From DAOMFB01 sp963721385 (lineage in GTDB: Bacteria > Acidobacteriota > Thermoanaerobaculia > UBA5066), in the NCBI GenBank assembly GCA_963721385.1, contig CAVRJB010000019.1, positions 806,001-870,000 on the forward strand: DNA of 64,000 bases. Direction: 5' to 3'. The notes beneath the pieces are model-generated. The model was not told the DNA's origin. It did not search any database and saw nothing but the letters and a program-made list of their open reading frames with translations. The position numbers were made by a program, and so were the translations under genes. Shown here one piece after another: positions 51,768 through 60,663 of this stretch. Position 1 is the first letter of the stretch, and every line of letters starts with the position of its first letter.

Positions 51768-54083
51768 ATGGCACGACGAAAGACGGCTGCCGCCCCCGGC
51801 GGACAGCCCCCTCTCCCCTTCGACGCGGAAGTCGCGCTGCCGGAGGAGGTCCGCCGGCGGTACCTCAACTACGCGCTCTCGGTCATCACCTCGCGCGCGC
51901 TCCCGGACGTCCGCGACGGCCTGAAGCCGGTGCAACGCCGGATTCTCTTCTCGATGTTCCAGAACCTCCACCTGACCCCTGACGCCAAGTTCAAGAAGTC
52001 GGCGTCCGTGGTCGGCGACGTCATCGGCAAGTTCCACCCCCACGGCGACGTGGCGATCTACGACGCCCTCGTCCGGATGGCCCAGCCCTTCACGCTCCGG
52101 GCGCCGCTCGTCGACGGCCACGGCAACTTCGGGTCGCTGGACGGCGACGCGGCCGCGGCCTACCGGTACACCGAGGCGCGCCTGAAGCCGCTCGCGATCG
52201 AGCTTCTTTCCGAGATCCGGAAACGGACGGTCGACTGGCGGCCGAACTTCGACGGCGTCCACTCGGAGCCGATCGTCCTTCCGGCCCGCTTCCCGAACCT
52301 CCTCGTGAACGGCGCGACGGGCATCGCCGTCGGCATGGCGACCTCGATCCCGCCGCACAATCCGGTCGAGGTGCTCGACGCCGCCATCGCCGCCATCGAC
52401 GACCCCGACGCCGACCCGCTGAAGACGATCAAGGGGCCCGACTTCCCGACGGGGGGCATCCTCCTCGGCGGAAAGCGCGAGCTCCGCGCGATTTACGAGA
52501 GCGGCCAGGGGACGCTCAAGCTCCGCGGCGACTACGCCGTCGAGGAGGGTCCGCGGGGCGCGAAGACGATCGTCGTCACCTCGATCCCCTACGGGCAGGA
52601 GAAGGCGAACCTCGTCGCCCGGATCGCCGACGTCATCATCGAGCGGAAGCTCGCGGCCCTCGTCGACGTCCGCGACGAGTCGACGGACGACGTCCGGATC
52701 GTCCTCGAGATCAAGCGAGACGCCGACCCGGCGCTCGTCATGACCTATCTCTACCGCCACACGCCGCTCGAGACGACGGTCCCGGTCAACCTGACCTGCC
52801 TCGTCCCGACCGCGCAGCCCGAGGTGTCCGAGCCGCAGCGGCTCTCGCTGAAGGCGATTCTTCGCCACTTTCTCGACTTCCGCTTCGACACGGTCAGGCG
52901 CCGCTTCGAGTACGACCTCGAGGAGCTCCGGAGGCGGATTCACCTCCTCGAGGGATTCGTCATCATCTACGACGCCCTCGACGAGGCGATCCGGATCATC
53001 CGGAAGTCGGAAGGGAAGGCCGACGCCGCGGAGAAGCTGAAGAAGCGATTCGGCCTCGACGACGAGCAGGCCGACGCCGTCCTCGAGACGAAGCTCTACA
53101 AGCTGGCCCGGCTCGAGATCGACTCGATCCGCGAGGAGCTCGCGGAGAAGAAGGCCGAGGCGTTCCGGATCGAGGCGATCCTGAAGTCCAGGGCGAAGCT
53201 CTGGGGCGTCGTCCAGCGCGAGCTGGTGGAGCTCCGGGGCGTGATGGAGAAGGAGAGGCGCCGGACGCAGGTCACCGCCTCGGCCGACGAGCCGGAGTAC
53301 GACGCCGAAGCCTTCATCCAGCACGAGGAGACGGTGGCGGTCGTCTCGGCAGACGGCTGGTTGAAGCGCCTCCGCGAGCTGAAGGACCCGGCCGGAACGC
53401 GGCTTCGCGAAGGGGACTCGGTCCTGGCGGTGATGCAGGGCTCGACGAAGGAGTCCGGCGTCCTCTTCTCGAACCGCGGCACGGCCTACGTCCTCCGCCT
53501 GAACGACGTGCCTCCCTCGACGGGGTACGGCGAGCCGGTGCAGAAGCTCTTCAAGTTCGGCGACGGCGAGCGGGTCGTTGCGGCGCTGTCGCTCGACCCG
53601 CGGATCACGGCGCCGAAGGGCTCCGTGGCCCTTGCCGCGACGCGAATGGGGTTCGTCTTCCGGTTCGACCTCGACGCCTTCCGTGAGCCGACGACCCGGG
53701 CGGGCCGCCGCTTCGGGAGGCCGCCGGAAGGGGACGAGATACTCTTCGTCGGGCTCGTCTCGAAGAAGGACGTCGTCGCGATGGCCTCCGAGCAGGGGCG
53801 GGCGATCCTCTTCTCCGCCGAGGAGGTCCCGGTCCTCGCGGGCCCGGGAAAGGGCGTCATCGGCCTGAAGCTCTCCCCGGGCGACCGCGTCGTCGGTGCG
53901 GCGCTCTTCGGCGCGGACGAGGCGCGCGCCACCCTGACGCTTTTCAACTCGAAGGGGACGGAGCACACCGTGACGAAGCGGTACGACGTCGTCGGGCGCG
54001 GCGGCCGGGGCTTCCACCTCATCAAGCGCGACCGGCTGGTCCGGGCCCTCCCGCCACCCGTCGCCCTCGCCGATCTCGGTTGA
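51768..54083 (+). CDS. Type IIA topoisomerase subunit A, topoisomerase IV ParC-like
   Basis: The 771-residue DNA breakage-reunion subunit of a type II topoisomerase. The N-terminal RALPDVRDGLKPVQRRILFS, the FHPHGDVAIYDALVRMAQPF resistance-region motif and the catalytic Tyr in AAAAYRYTEARLK are intact. Six beta-pinwheel repeats follow in the C-terminal third (VAVVSADGWLKRL, GVLFSNRGTAYVL, GFVFRFD). No GyrA-box (QRRGGKG) is visible in the C-terminal domain, which favours a ParC-like decatenase over gyrase, but organisms with a single type IIA enzyme blur this distinction. The partner ATPase subunit is not adjacent. GGAG precedes the ATG by 6 bases. Confidence 0.9.
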   Translation: MARRKTAAAPGGQPPLPFDAEVALPEEVRRRYLNYALSVITSRALPDVRDGLKPVQRRILFSMFQNLHLTPDAKFKKSASVVGDVIGKFHPHGDVAIYDALVRMAQPFTLRAPLVDGHGNFGSLDGDAAAAYRYTEARLKPLAIELLSEIRKRTVDWRPNFDGVHSEPIVLPARFPNLLVNGATGIAVGMATSIPPHNPVEVLDAAIAAIDDPDADPLKTIKGPDFPTGGILLGGKRELRAIYESGQGTLKLRGDYAVEEGPRGAKTIVVTSIPYGQEKANLVARIADVIIERKLAALVDVRDESTDDVRIVLEIKRDADPALVMTYLYRHTPLETTVPVNLTCLVPTAQPEVSEPQRLSLKAILRHFLDFRFDTVRRRFEYDLEELRRRIHLLEGFVIIYDALDEAIRIIRKSEGKADAAEKLKKRFGLDDEQADAVLETKLYKLARLEIDSIREELAEKKAEAFRIEAILKSRAKLWGVVQRELVELRGVMEKERRRTQVTASADEPEYDAEAFIQHEETVAVVSADGWLKRLRELKDPAGTRLREGDSVLAVMQGSTKESGVLFSNRGTAYVLRLNDVPPSTGYGEPVQKLFKFGDGERVVAALSLDPRITAPKGSVALAATRMGFVFRFDLDAFREPTTRAGRRFGRPPEGDEILFVGLVSKKDVVAMASEQGRAILFSAEEVPVLAGPGKGVIGLKLSPGDRVVGAALFGADEARATLTLFNSKGTEHTVTKRYDVVGRGGRGFHLIKRDRLVRALPPPVALADLG

Positions 54084-54126
54084 GACGGCATCGCAACGCG
54101 CTAACATCGGGCCCGAGGAGGAGCGC

Positions 54127-54984
54127 ATGAAGATCGCCCCCGTCGTCCCCGCTCTGGCGCTCGGCGCCGCCCTCGCGGCCCCGGCCGCGGTCGAGCTGCC
54201 GCGCCCGAGCCCGGGCGCGACGATCTCGGAGAAGGTCGGGACGGCAAAGGCGACCGTGTCGTACCACCGCCCGGCGGTGAAAGGGCGCGAGATCTGGGGC
54301 GCACTCGTGCCGTACGGAGAGGTCTGGCGGCTCGGCGCCAACGACGCCACCACGCTCGAGATCACCGAGGACGCGAAGGTCGCAGGCCAGGCTCTCCCGG
54401 CCGGCACCTACGCGCTCTTCGCGATCCCGGGGAAGGCGTCGTGGACGATCGTCGTGAACGCCGACCCGAGGCAGTGGGGGGCGTACTTCCGCGACCCGAA
54501 GAAGGACGTCCTCTCCTTCCCGGTGACACCCGAGGCCGGACCCCACCAGGAGTGGCTGGAATTCCGATTCCTGCCGGCCTCGCGCTCGGCCGTCCGCCTG
54601 GAGATGGCGTGGGAGAAGCTCCGCGTCGGATTCCCTCTCGAGTTCGACGTCAATGGCATCGTCTGGAGGAGGCTCGAGGCGGCGCGGGCGGCGGCCGGCC
54701 CCAAAGACTGGATCGACTTCTACCAGTCGGCGCGCTTCGCTCGCGAGACGGGCGAACACCGCGCCGAAGCGATGGGATGGCTGGACGAGGCGAGGAGCCG
54801 GGGCGACAGCTTCTGGATGGACGAGCTCAAGGGGGACCTCCTCGCCGACGAGGGGAAGTACGCTCAGGCGATCCCGTATCTCGAAATGGCGATCGAGGCG
54901 TCGAAGAAGGCGGGCGCCCCGGACGAGTGGCGCGCCGGCGCGCGGAAGAAGCTCGAAGGCTGGCAGGGAAAGGCGAAGAGCTGA
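54127..54984 (+). CDS. DUF2911-family exported protein with a helical repeat tail
   Basis: A 285-residue protein with a signal peptide (about 1-21). The DUF2911 domain covers SPGATISEKVGTAKATVSYH and VKGREIWGALVPYGEVWRLG through LPAGTYALFAIPGK and VVNADPRQWGAY. The C-terminal 100 residues are helical and TPR-like (KYAQAIPYLEMAIEASKKAG). The family is common in Acidobacteriota and Bacteroidota and has no known function. GAGGAGGAG lies 4 bases before the ATG. Its stop overlaps the ispH start by one base. Confidence 0.85.
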   Translation: MKIAPVVPALALGAALAAPAAVELPRPSPGATISEKVGTAKATVSYHRPAVKGREIWGALVPYGEVWRLGANDATTLEITEDAKVAGQALPAGTYALFAIPGKASWTIVVNADPRQWGAYFRDPKKDVLSFPVTPEAGPHQEWLEFRFLPASRSAVRLEMAWEKLRVGFPLEFDVNGIVWRRLEAARAAAGPKDWIDFYQSARFARETGEHRAEAMGWLDEARSRGDSFWMDELKGDLLADEGKYAQAIPYLEMAIEASKKAGAPDEWRAGARKKLEGWQGKAKS

Positions 54985-55832
54985 TGGACGTCGTCCTGGC
55001 CGAAAAGTACGGCTTCTGCGCCGGCGTGCGCGTCGCCGACAAGCTCGTCCGAATCGCGGCGGCGAAGAAGCAGACCGGCGCGATCCTCGGGCAGGTCGTC
55101 CACAACGAAAGCGTCGAGGCCGAGATGGCCCGGCTGGGGTTCCCGACCGTCCACCTGCTCGAGGAGGCGAAGGCCCACCACAATCGGATCGTCTTCTCGG
55201 CGCACGGCGTCGCGCCATCGGTCCGGGCGGAGGCGGCGGCGCTCGGCCTCAAGGCGATCGACACGACCTGCAAGTTCGTCACCGACATCCACACCGAGGT
55301 CGCGCGGGCCCTCGCCGAGGGCTGGTTCATCGCCATCATGGGGCAGAGGACCCACCGCGAGGTGGTCGGCTACACGAAGGACCTCGATCCGTCGACGTAC
55401 GAAGTCTTCTACGACCTCGCCGACGTGAAGGCCTTCGACTGGTCGAAGGCACAGAAGGTCCGGATCGTCTTCCAGACGACGCTGAATGCGGACAGCTTCG
55501 CCGAGCACGTCGACGAGATTCGCCGGCGGGTCGCCGAGGCGCGCGTCGCCGACACGATCTGCTACGCCACGAAGGAGAACCAGGAGGCGCTCCGCGTCCT
55601 CTGCAACGACCCGACGATCGACGCGATCGTCGTCATCGGGGGGCGCTTCAGCAAGAACACCAAGGAGCTGGCGAAGATCGCCGGGGAATTCAAGCCGACG
55701 CTCCTGATCGGCACGGCGGCCGATCTCGAGCCGGACAAGCTGGCGGGCGCCCGGAAGGTCGGCGTGACGGCCGGCGCCTCGACGCCGGACTACGACGTCG
55801 AGGCGGTCCTCGCGAAGCTGAAGACTTACTGA
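54984..55832 (+). CDS. ispH: 4-hydroxy-3-methylbut-2-enyl diphosphate reductase IspH
   Basis: IspH is the last enzyme of the MEP isoprenoid pathway, reducing HMBPP to IPP and DMAPP with a 4Fe-4S cluster. The protein has 282 residues. The three cluster cysteines are in YGFCAGVRVA, DTTCKFVTD and DTICYATKENQ. The substrate histidines are present in VVHNESV and FSAHGV, and the acid catalyst Glu in THREVVGY. The start TGATG overlaps the DUF2911 stop. Confidence 0.96.
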   Translation: MDVVLAEKYGFCAGVRVADKLVRIAAAKKQTGAILGQVVHNESVEAEMARLGFPTVHLLEEAKAHHNRIVFSAHGVAPSVRAEAAALGLKAIDTTCKFVTDIHTEVARALAEGWFIAIMGQRTHREVVGYTKDLDPSTYEVFYDLADVKAFDWSKAQKVRIVFQTTLNADSFAEHVDEIRRRVAEARVADTICYATKENQEALRVLCNDPTIDAIVVIGGRFSKNTKELAKIAGEFKPTLLIGTAADLEPDKLAGARKVGVTAGASTPDYDVEAVLAKLKTY

Positions 55833-55843
55833 CGCGACGCGGG

Positions 55844-56188
55844 CTACTTGGAGTTCTTGTCGCCGGGGTTCGTGCCGGCCTTGATCTCGTCGATGTTCTT
55901 GACGCCGTCGCCGTCGCTGTCCTTCTGCTCGATCTTGCCGAGGTCGATCTTCTTGGCCGGGTCCTTCGGGTCGATCGTCGACTTGACGTCCTTCCCGTAG
56001 GCGTTCGACTCGTGATCGTCCTTCTTCGGAAGGGGCTTCACGTGGCAAGTGGTGCACTTGCCGAGCTTGGCCTTGGCGTCCGGGTACTTCTCGTTGAACG
56101 CCTTCTGGTTCTCCATCGTGGCGAGAAGCGTGCCCGTGGCGAGCAGAGCGGTGAGGAGCAGGGCGACGGCGACGTAACTCTTTTTCAT
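55844..56188 (-). CDS. Small secreted c-type cytochrome with a calcium-binding loop
   Basis: A 114-residue exported protein with a signal peptide (about 1-24). It has a single c-heme motif CTTCH (Cys45, Cys48, His49) and a C-terminal Asp-rich loop DSDGDGVKNIDEI of the thrombospondin type 3/dockerin calcium-binding kind. It has few Met residues, so the sixth heme ligand is not evident. It lies 32 bases downstream of arsR but has its own TATAAT promoter element and GGAGG box. The electron partner is unknown. The HemX/CcsA-like gene at 2.8 kb shows that heme handling for such cytochromes may exist. Confidence 0.82.
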   Translation of the reverse strand: MKKSYVAVALLLTALLATGTLLATMENQKAFNEKYPDAKAKLGKCTTCHVKPLPKKDDHESNAYGKDVKSTIDPKDPAKKIDLGKIEQKDSDGDGVKNIDEIKAGTNPGDKNSK

Positions 56189-56192
56189 GAAG

Positions 56193-56211
56193 CCTCCATC
56201 AATCGATTATA
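56193..56211 (-). promoter_or_regulatory. -10 box and Shine-Dalgarno of the small cytochrome gene
   Basis: On the minus strand TATAAT (56211-56206) is followed by GGAGG (56197-56193) and the ATG at 56188, a conventional leadered arrangement. It shows that this genome also uses Shine-Dalgarno initiation from nearby promoters. A -35 box would fall inside the end of arsR and is not obvious. Confidence 0.55.
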
Positions 56212-56220
56212 GGCAACGAT

Positions 56221-56577
56221 TCAGCGCCGCCGGCGCGGGACGCCGAGCACCGCGTCCGCGGTCTCGAGCGCCTCGCGCTCGACTTCCTTGCAGACGACCG
56301 AGCAGATCTTCCTGAGGGTCGGGTCCGCGATGGCGTAGACGGTCCGGGTGCCGGCCTTCTTCCGGCTGACGAGTCCGGCGGCGTGGAGGAGGGCGAGGTG
56401 CTTCGAGACGTTCGCCTGCGTCCCGCCGACGTGCTCGAGGATCTCGCCGACGGACGCGGGGGAGTCGAAGAGCCGCTCGAGGACCTTGAGGCGCATCGGC
56501 TCGCCGAGAGCGCGGAACCTTGCGCTCACGCGCTCGCGCGCGGCCTCGGAGAGCTCGAGGTGGTTCTCCATCGCCAT
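56221..56577 (-). CDS. ArsR/SmtB-family transcriptional repressor
   Basis: A 118-residue winged-helix repressor. The recognition region is TQANVSKHLALLHAAGLVSR (about 53-72), preceded by ALGEPMRLKVLERLFDSPAS. The classical ArsR metal motif ELCVCDL is absent. A C-terminal pair, Cys92-x3-Cys96 (KICSVVCKEVE), could sense metal, thiol oxidants or reactive sulfur. It is encoded at the end of the efflux gene block, in the same direction. The 18-bp palindrome in the tolC promoter (63159-63176) is a good candidate operator. Confidence 0.9.
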   Translation of the reverse strand: MAMENHLELSEAARERVSARFRALGEPMRLKVLERLFDSPASVGEILEHVGGTQANVSKHLALLHAAGLVSRKKAGTRTVYAIADPTLRKICSVVCKEVEREALETADAVLGVPRRRR

Positions 56578-56646
56578 ATGGTCATCATGGCCGAGGAAGC
56601 ATCCCGGGTCAAACGCCGGTGCGGCCGGCTCGGTGGCGTCACCGTC

Positions 56647-56663
56647 GGGGCCCGCCGGGCCCC
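56647..56663. terminator. GC-rich hairpin after fmdB
   Basis: GGGGCCC and GGGCCCC form a perfect 7-bp stem with a 3-base GCC loop, 13 bases after the fmdB stop and before arsR. There is no U-run after it on the minus strand, so it is at best a weak or attenuating terminator that would lower readthrough from the efflux operon into arsR. Confidence 0.35.
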
Positions 56664-56675
56664 CGGAGCTCACCC

Positions 56676-56891
56676 TCACGTGAAGCGGCCGGAGCCGCCG
56701 CACGACGACCTGCCGGAGCTCTTCGGGCCGGATGGAGAACCCGGCGAGAGCGAGGCGAAAGAGGAGAAGAGCTTGACGACCTGCCCGGATCCGCATTCGG
56801 GGCAGACGGGCGCGGGTTGCTCCTGGTCCCGGCTCCGCAGCTCCTCGAATCGCTCCCCGCAGGCGCGGCAGACGTACTCGAACATCGGCAT
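56676..56891 (-). CDS. FmdB-family zinc-ribbon protein
   Basis: A 71-residue protein starting MPMFEYVCRACGERFE, with zinc cysteines Cys8, Cys11, Cys30 and Cys33, followed by a Ser/Gly/Pro-rich tail. The family is named after the putative regulator FmdB, but the molecular role is not established. A GGAGG box precedes the ATG. It is 15 bases after the PII-like gene, so it is in the efflux operon. Confidence 0.88.
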   Translation of the reverse strand: MPMFEYVCRACGERFEELRSRDQEQPAPVCPECGSGQVVKLFSSFASLSPGSPSGPKSSGRSSCGGSGRFT

Positions 56892-56906
56892 GTCGATTCC
56901 TCCGGA

Positions 56907-57191
56907 TCAGGCGACGAGCGACTCGACGCCCCAGGTGAAGAGGTGAAGGCGGCCTTCCGCCGGGCAGCCGGCGCGGACGGCGGCCGCGACGCGCGCCACG
57001 TCCGAGTCCTCGACGAACGTCAGGACGATCGCGGACGTCTTCGGGAAGGCCGCGGAGCCGAGACGTGGCCCGCTCGTCCCCATGCCGGCGGCGCGCGGGA
57101 TCTCGGTGAACCCCGACACGCCGGCCCGAGTCAGGAGCACTTCGAGCTCCTCTTTGCAGCTTTCGTCGACCAGCACCATCAGCAGCTTCAT
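56907..57191 (-). CDS. PII-like small protein encoded with the RND efflux genes
   Basis: A 94-residue protein starting MKLLMVLVDESCKEELEVLL and containing GVSGFTEIPRAAGMG, with hydrophobic strand TSAIVLTFVEDSDVARV. The alternation of beta strands and helices resembles the ferredoxin-like fold of PII-like and CutA-like trimeric sensors. The canonical PII T-loop tyrosine is not evident. The ATG overlaps the stop of the DUF2892 gene by 4 bases. A ligand or metal sensor for the efflux system is a reasonable hypothesis, not shown by the sequence. Confidence 0.62.
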   Translation of the reverse strand: MKLLMVLVDESCKEELEVLLTRAGVSGFTEIPRAAGMGTSGPRLGSAAFPKTSAIVLTFVEDSDVARVAAAVRAGCPAEGRLHLFTWGVESLVA

Positions 57192-57385
57192 GCCGTCTGC
57201 TCCTTGAGCCCCAGCTTTCTGAGGATCGTCATCATCGGGCACCACTTCGAGAATCCGGACTGCAGGAGGTTTGCGCCGACGAAGGCGGTGAACAGGAAGA
57301 AGCCCGGGTGGACGAAGTATCCCAGAGCGACCGAGATCAGGATGAACAACCCGGCGATGGCACGGAGCGTGTCGTTGACGGTCAT
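57188..57385 (-). CDS. DUF2892 (YgaP-like) small membrane protein
   Basis: A 65-residue protein with two transmembrane helices in a hairpin: the start MTVNDTLRAIAGLFILIS, then LFTAFVGANLLQSGFSKWCP with a conserved Cys in CPMM, as in the DUF2892 family. In YgaP the same module anchors a rhodanese domain; here it stands alone. Its ATG overlaps the RND stop and its stop overlaps the PII-like ATG, each by 4 bases, so stoichiometric production with the pump is likely. Confidence 0.87.
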   Translation of the reverse strand: MTVNDTLRAIAGLFILISVALGYFVHPGFFLFTAFVGANLLQSGFSKWCPMMTILRKLGLKEQTA

Positions 57386-60300
57386 GACTCTTCTCCTTGA
57401 ATGTCGGCGGTGCCGACGGTCTTCAGGTACATGTAATAGAGCAGCGGGATCACGATGAGGGTGAGGGCGGTCGAGACGAGGACGCCGGAGATGAGGGCCA
57501 CGGCGAGGCCCTGGAAGATCGGGTCGAGCAGGATGACGCCGCCGCCCGCCACGAGGGCGAGAGCGGTCAGGACGATCGGCCGGAACCGGACGGCCCCGGC
57601 CTTCATGACGGCGTCCTCGAGCTTCTCCCCGGCGCGGAGCTCCAGGTTGACGAAGTCGACGAGGAGGATGGAGTTCCTCACGATGATGCCGGCCAGGGCG
57701 ATGAACCCGATCATCGAGGTCGCCGTGAAGAAGACGCCGAAGAGGCCGTGCGCGGGCAGGATGCCGATGAGCGTCAACGGGATCGGCGCCATGATGATGA
57801 GCGGCGTGACGAAGGAGCGGAACCACCCGACGACGAGGACGTAGATCAGGACGAGGACGGCCGCGAAGGCGACGCCCATGTCCCGGAAGACCTCGTAGGT
57901 GATGTGCCACTCGCCGTCCCACTTCATGGCGTAGGCGGTGCTGTCGGACGGGAGACTCGTCGAGAGGACCTCGAGCGGCGCGCCGCCGGGCTGCTTGAGC
58001 GCGGCGATCTTCTGCTTCATGTCGAGGATGCCGTAGACCGGCGCCTCGGCCACGCCCGCCATCTCGGCGAGGACGTACGTCACGGGCTGGAGGTTCTTGT
58101 GGTAGACGAACCGTTCGCGGACGTCGTTCCGGACGGTAACGAGCTCGCGCAGCGGAACGAGCTTCCCGGAGGCGGACGGGACGGTCACCGAGAGGAGGCC
58201 CGAGAGGCTCGAGCGCTGCGTCCGGTCGAGCCTGAGGACGATCGGGACGGGGGAGCGGGCGCGGTCGTCGTGCAGGAGGCCGGCCTCGGCTCCGTCGAGG
58301 CCGACGCGAAGCGTCTTCACGAGGACCTCCGGCGTCACGCCGGAGAGCATCGCCTTCTCGCGGTCGATCACGAGCTCCGTCCGCGGCGCGGGCGCCTGGA
58401 CGAGCCAGTCGACGTCGACCACGCCGGGCGTCGACTCGAAGATCCCGCGGACCTGCTTCGCGAGGGCGACCCGCTCTGCCGGGTCGGGCCCGTAGATCTC
58501 GGCGACCATCGTGGAGAGGACCGGCGGCCCCGGCGGGACCTCGGTCACCTTCACGTTCGCGCCGAGGCGGTGCGCCGCGTCCTGGAGCTTCACCCGGACG
58601 TCCTTGGCGATCGTGTGGCTGTCGCGGGAGCGCTCGTCCTTCGGGCGGAGGTTGACCTGCATGTCGGCCACGAGCGGCCCCGAGCGGAGGAAGTAATGCC
58701 GGACGAGACCGTTGAAGTTGAACGGGGCCGACGTGCCCGCGTAGACCTCGATGTCGGTTGCTTCCGGAATTCCGCGAACGATGCCCGCCAGTTCCCGCGC
58801 AGCGGCGGCGGTCGCTTCGAGCGTCGTTCCCTCCGGCATGTCGACGACGACCTGGAGCTCGCTCTTGTTGTCGTACGGGAGCATCTTGACCTTGACGCCC
58901 CGGACGACGAAGAGGCTGCAGGAGAGGAGGAGCAGGAGGACGACGGCGCCGATCAGCGTCCACCGGCGCGAGGCCTTCGCGAGAAGCGGGGCGAAGAGGC
59001 GCCGGTAGAAACGGTCGAGGCGGCCCTCGGCGGCCGTCTCGGCGTCGGGCGACGCGTGGGCGGCCCCCTTCAGGTGCTCCTCCGCGTACTTCCGGAAGAG
59101 CCGGAACGTCAGCCAAGGCGAGACGATGAAGGCGACGAGGAGCGAGAAGACCATGGCCGCCGACGCATTCACCGGAATCGGCCGCATGTACGGCCCCATC
59201 AGGCCGGAGACGAACGCGAGCGGGAGCAGGGCGGCCACGACCGCGAACGTCGCGAGGATCGTCGGGTTCCCGACCTCGTCGACGGCGTAGACGGTCGCGA
59301 GCCGCGGCTCGCCCCACCCCAGCTCGTAGTGCCGGTGGATGTTCTCGACGACGACGATCGCGTCGTCGACGAGGATGCCGATGGCGAAGATCAGGGCGAA
59401 GAGCGTGACCCGGTTCAGCGTGTAGCCGAAGAGGTAGCTGGAGAAAAGCGTCAGCGCGAGCGTCGCCGGGACGGCCACGAGGACGACGACCGCCTCGCGC
59501 CGGCCGAGGAAGAGGGCCATCAGGAGGACGACCGACAGCGTCGCGAGCCCGACGTGAAAGATCAGCTCCGACGACTTCTCGTTCGCCGTCCGCCCGTAGT
59601 CGCGCGTCTTCGTGACGTGGACGTTCGAGGGGATGACGGGCCCCTTCAGCGAGGCGAAGCGCGCGTCGAGGTCGCGGACCAGCTCGACGGCGTTCGTCCC
59701 CGGCTTCTTCGCGACGGCGATCGTCACCGCGGGGGCGTCGGCGCCCTCGCGCGTCAGCATCCACGCGTACTGGGAGGCCTCCTCGGGGCCGTCGGCCACG
59801 CTCGCGACGTCGCGGAGGTAGACCGGCTTCCCCGAGAAGGCACCGACGACCGCCGAGCCGACGTCTTCCGCGCGACGAAAGAGCGACCCGACCTCGACGA
59901 GCGTCTCGGTGTTGCCCACGGAGAAGCTCCCGGCGGGGAGCCGCCAGTTGAGGCCCGAGAGCGCCTGGAACGCCTGGACGAGGGAGAGGTTGTAGGCCGC
60001 GAGCCGGTCCCGGTCGAACGTGACGCGGACGACGCGGCGCTGACCGCCGAGCACCGTCACCTGCGCGACCTGCGGATGGCGGGTCAGCCGGGACTTCAGC
60101 TCGTCGGCCACCTGACGGAGGGCGACCGGGGAGACGTCGTTCGACCAGAGGGTCCAGGCCGCGGCCGGGACGTCGTCGATCGAGCGGGGGGCGACCGCCG
60201 GCGGCAGAGCTCCAGGCGGGAGCGACGGCGCGAGCTCGCCGAGCTTTGCCTGGACCCGGACGACGGCCTGGTCGGGGTCGGTGCCGACGAGGAAGCGGAC

Positions 60301-60663
60301 GATGATCATCCCGCCCGACGGCTGCGAGATGGAGTAGACGTACTCCACGTTGGGAATCTCGTAGAGCGCCTTTTCGACGGGCGAGACGACGCGGCGCTCG
60401 ACCTCCTCGGGCGAGGCGCCGGGCATCCCGACGAGGACGTCGATCATCGGGACCTTGATCTGGGGCTCCTCCTCGCGCGGCGTGATCAGGATCGAGAAGG
60501 CGCCGAGAAGGAGGGAGGCGACGACGAGGAGGGGCGTCAGCTTCGACTCGAGAAAGGCCTTCGCGAGGCGCCCCGAGGCGCCGAGAGGGCGGCGCGTCAT
60601 CTTCAGGCGCAGCGCCTCGCGCCGCGCGTCGGGCGGAAGGCCCGGGGACGGAGGAGAGCTCAC
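57382..60663 (-). CDS. RND-superfamily efflux pump inner-membrane permease
   Basis: A 1093-residue proton-driven transporter with 12 helices and two large periplasmic loops. The early RVVSPVEKALYEIPNVEYVY segment and the helix-4 proton-relay motif GILVDDAIVVVENIHRHYE (with the Asp-Asp pair) place it with the AcrB-like hydrophobe/amphiphile group rather than the heavy-metal CzcA group. The N-terminus has about 30 extra cytoplasmic residues. The GTG start overlaps the adaptor stop (GTGA), and the stop overlaps the DUF2892 start. The frame is intact over 3.3 kb. The substrate is unknown. Confidence 0.93.
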   Translation of the reverse strand: MSSPPSPGLPPDARREALRLKMTRRPLGASGRLAKAFLESKLTPLLVVASLLLGAFSILITPREEEPQIKVPMIDVLVGMPGASPEEVERRVVSPVEKALYEIPNVEYVYSISQPSGGMIIVRFLVGTDPDQAVVRVQAKLGELAPSLPPGALPPAVAPRSIDDVPAAAWTLWSNDVSPVALRQVADELKSRLTRHPQVAQVTVLGGQRRVVRVTFDRDRLAAYNLSLVQAFQALSGLNWRLPAGSFSVGNTETLVEVGSLFRRAEDVGSAVVGAFSGKPVYLRDVASVADGPEEASQYAWMLTREGADAPAVTIAVAKKPGTNAVELVRDLDARFASLKGPVIPSNVHVTKTRDYGRTANEKSSELIFHVGLATLSVVLLMALFLGRREAVVVLVAVPATLALTLFSSYLFGYTLNRVTLFALIFAIGILVDDAIVVVENIHRHYELGWGEPRLATVYAVDEVGNPTILATFAVVAALLPLAFVSGLMGPYMRPIPVNASAAMVFSLLVAFIVSPWLTFRLFRKYAEEHLKGAAHASPDAETAAEGRLDRFYRRLFAPLLAKASRRWTLIGAVVLLLLLSCSLFVVRGVKVKMLPYDNKSELQVVVDMPEGTTLEATAAAARELAGIVRGIPEATDIEVYAGTSAPFNFNGLVRHYFLRSGPLVADMQVNLRPKDERSRDSHTIAKDVRVKLQDAAHRLGANVKVTEVPPGPPVLSTMVAEIYGPDPAERVALAKQVRGIFESTPGVVDVDWLVQAPAPRTELVIDREKAMLSGVTPEVLVKTLRVGLDGAEAGLLHDDRARSPVPIVLRLDRTQRSSLSGLLSVTVPSASGKLVPLRELVTVRNDVRERFVYHKNLQPVTYVLAEMAGVAEAPVYGILDMKQKIAALKQPGGAPLEVLSTSLPSDSTAYAMKWDGEWHITYEVFRDMGVAFAAVLVLIYVLVVGWFRSFVTPLIIMAPIPLTLIGILPAHGLFGVFFTATSMIGFIALAGIIVRNSILLVDFVNLELRAGEKLEDAVMKAGAVRFRPIVLTALALVAGGGVILLDPIFQGLAVALISGVLVSTALTLIVIPLLYYMYLKTVGTADIQGEES

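Noticed and set aside
51768..54083. Annotation as gyrase subunit A
   Set aside because: No GyrA-box is visible in the C-terminal pinwheel, so ParC-like is preferred, although a single dual-function enzyme cannot be excluded.
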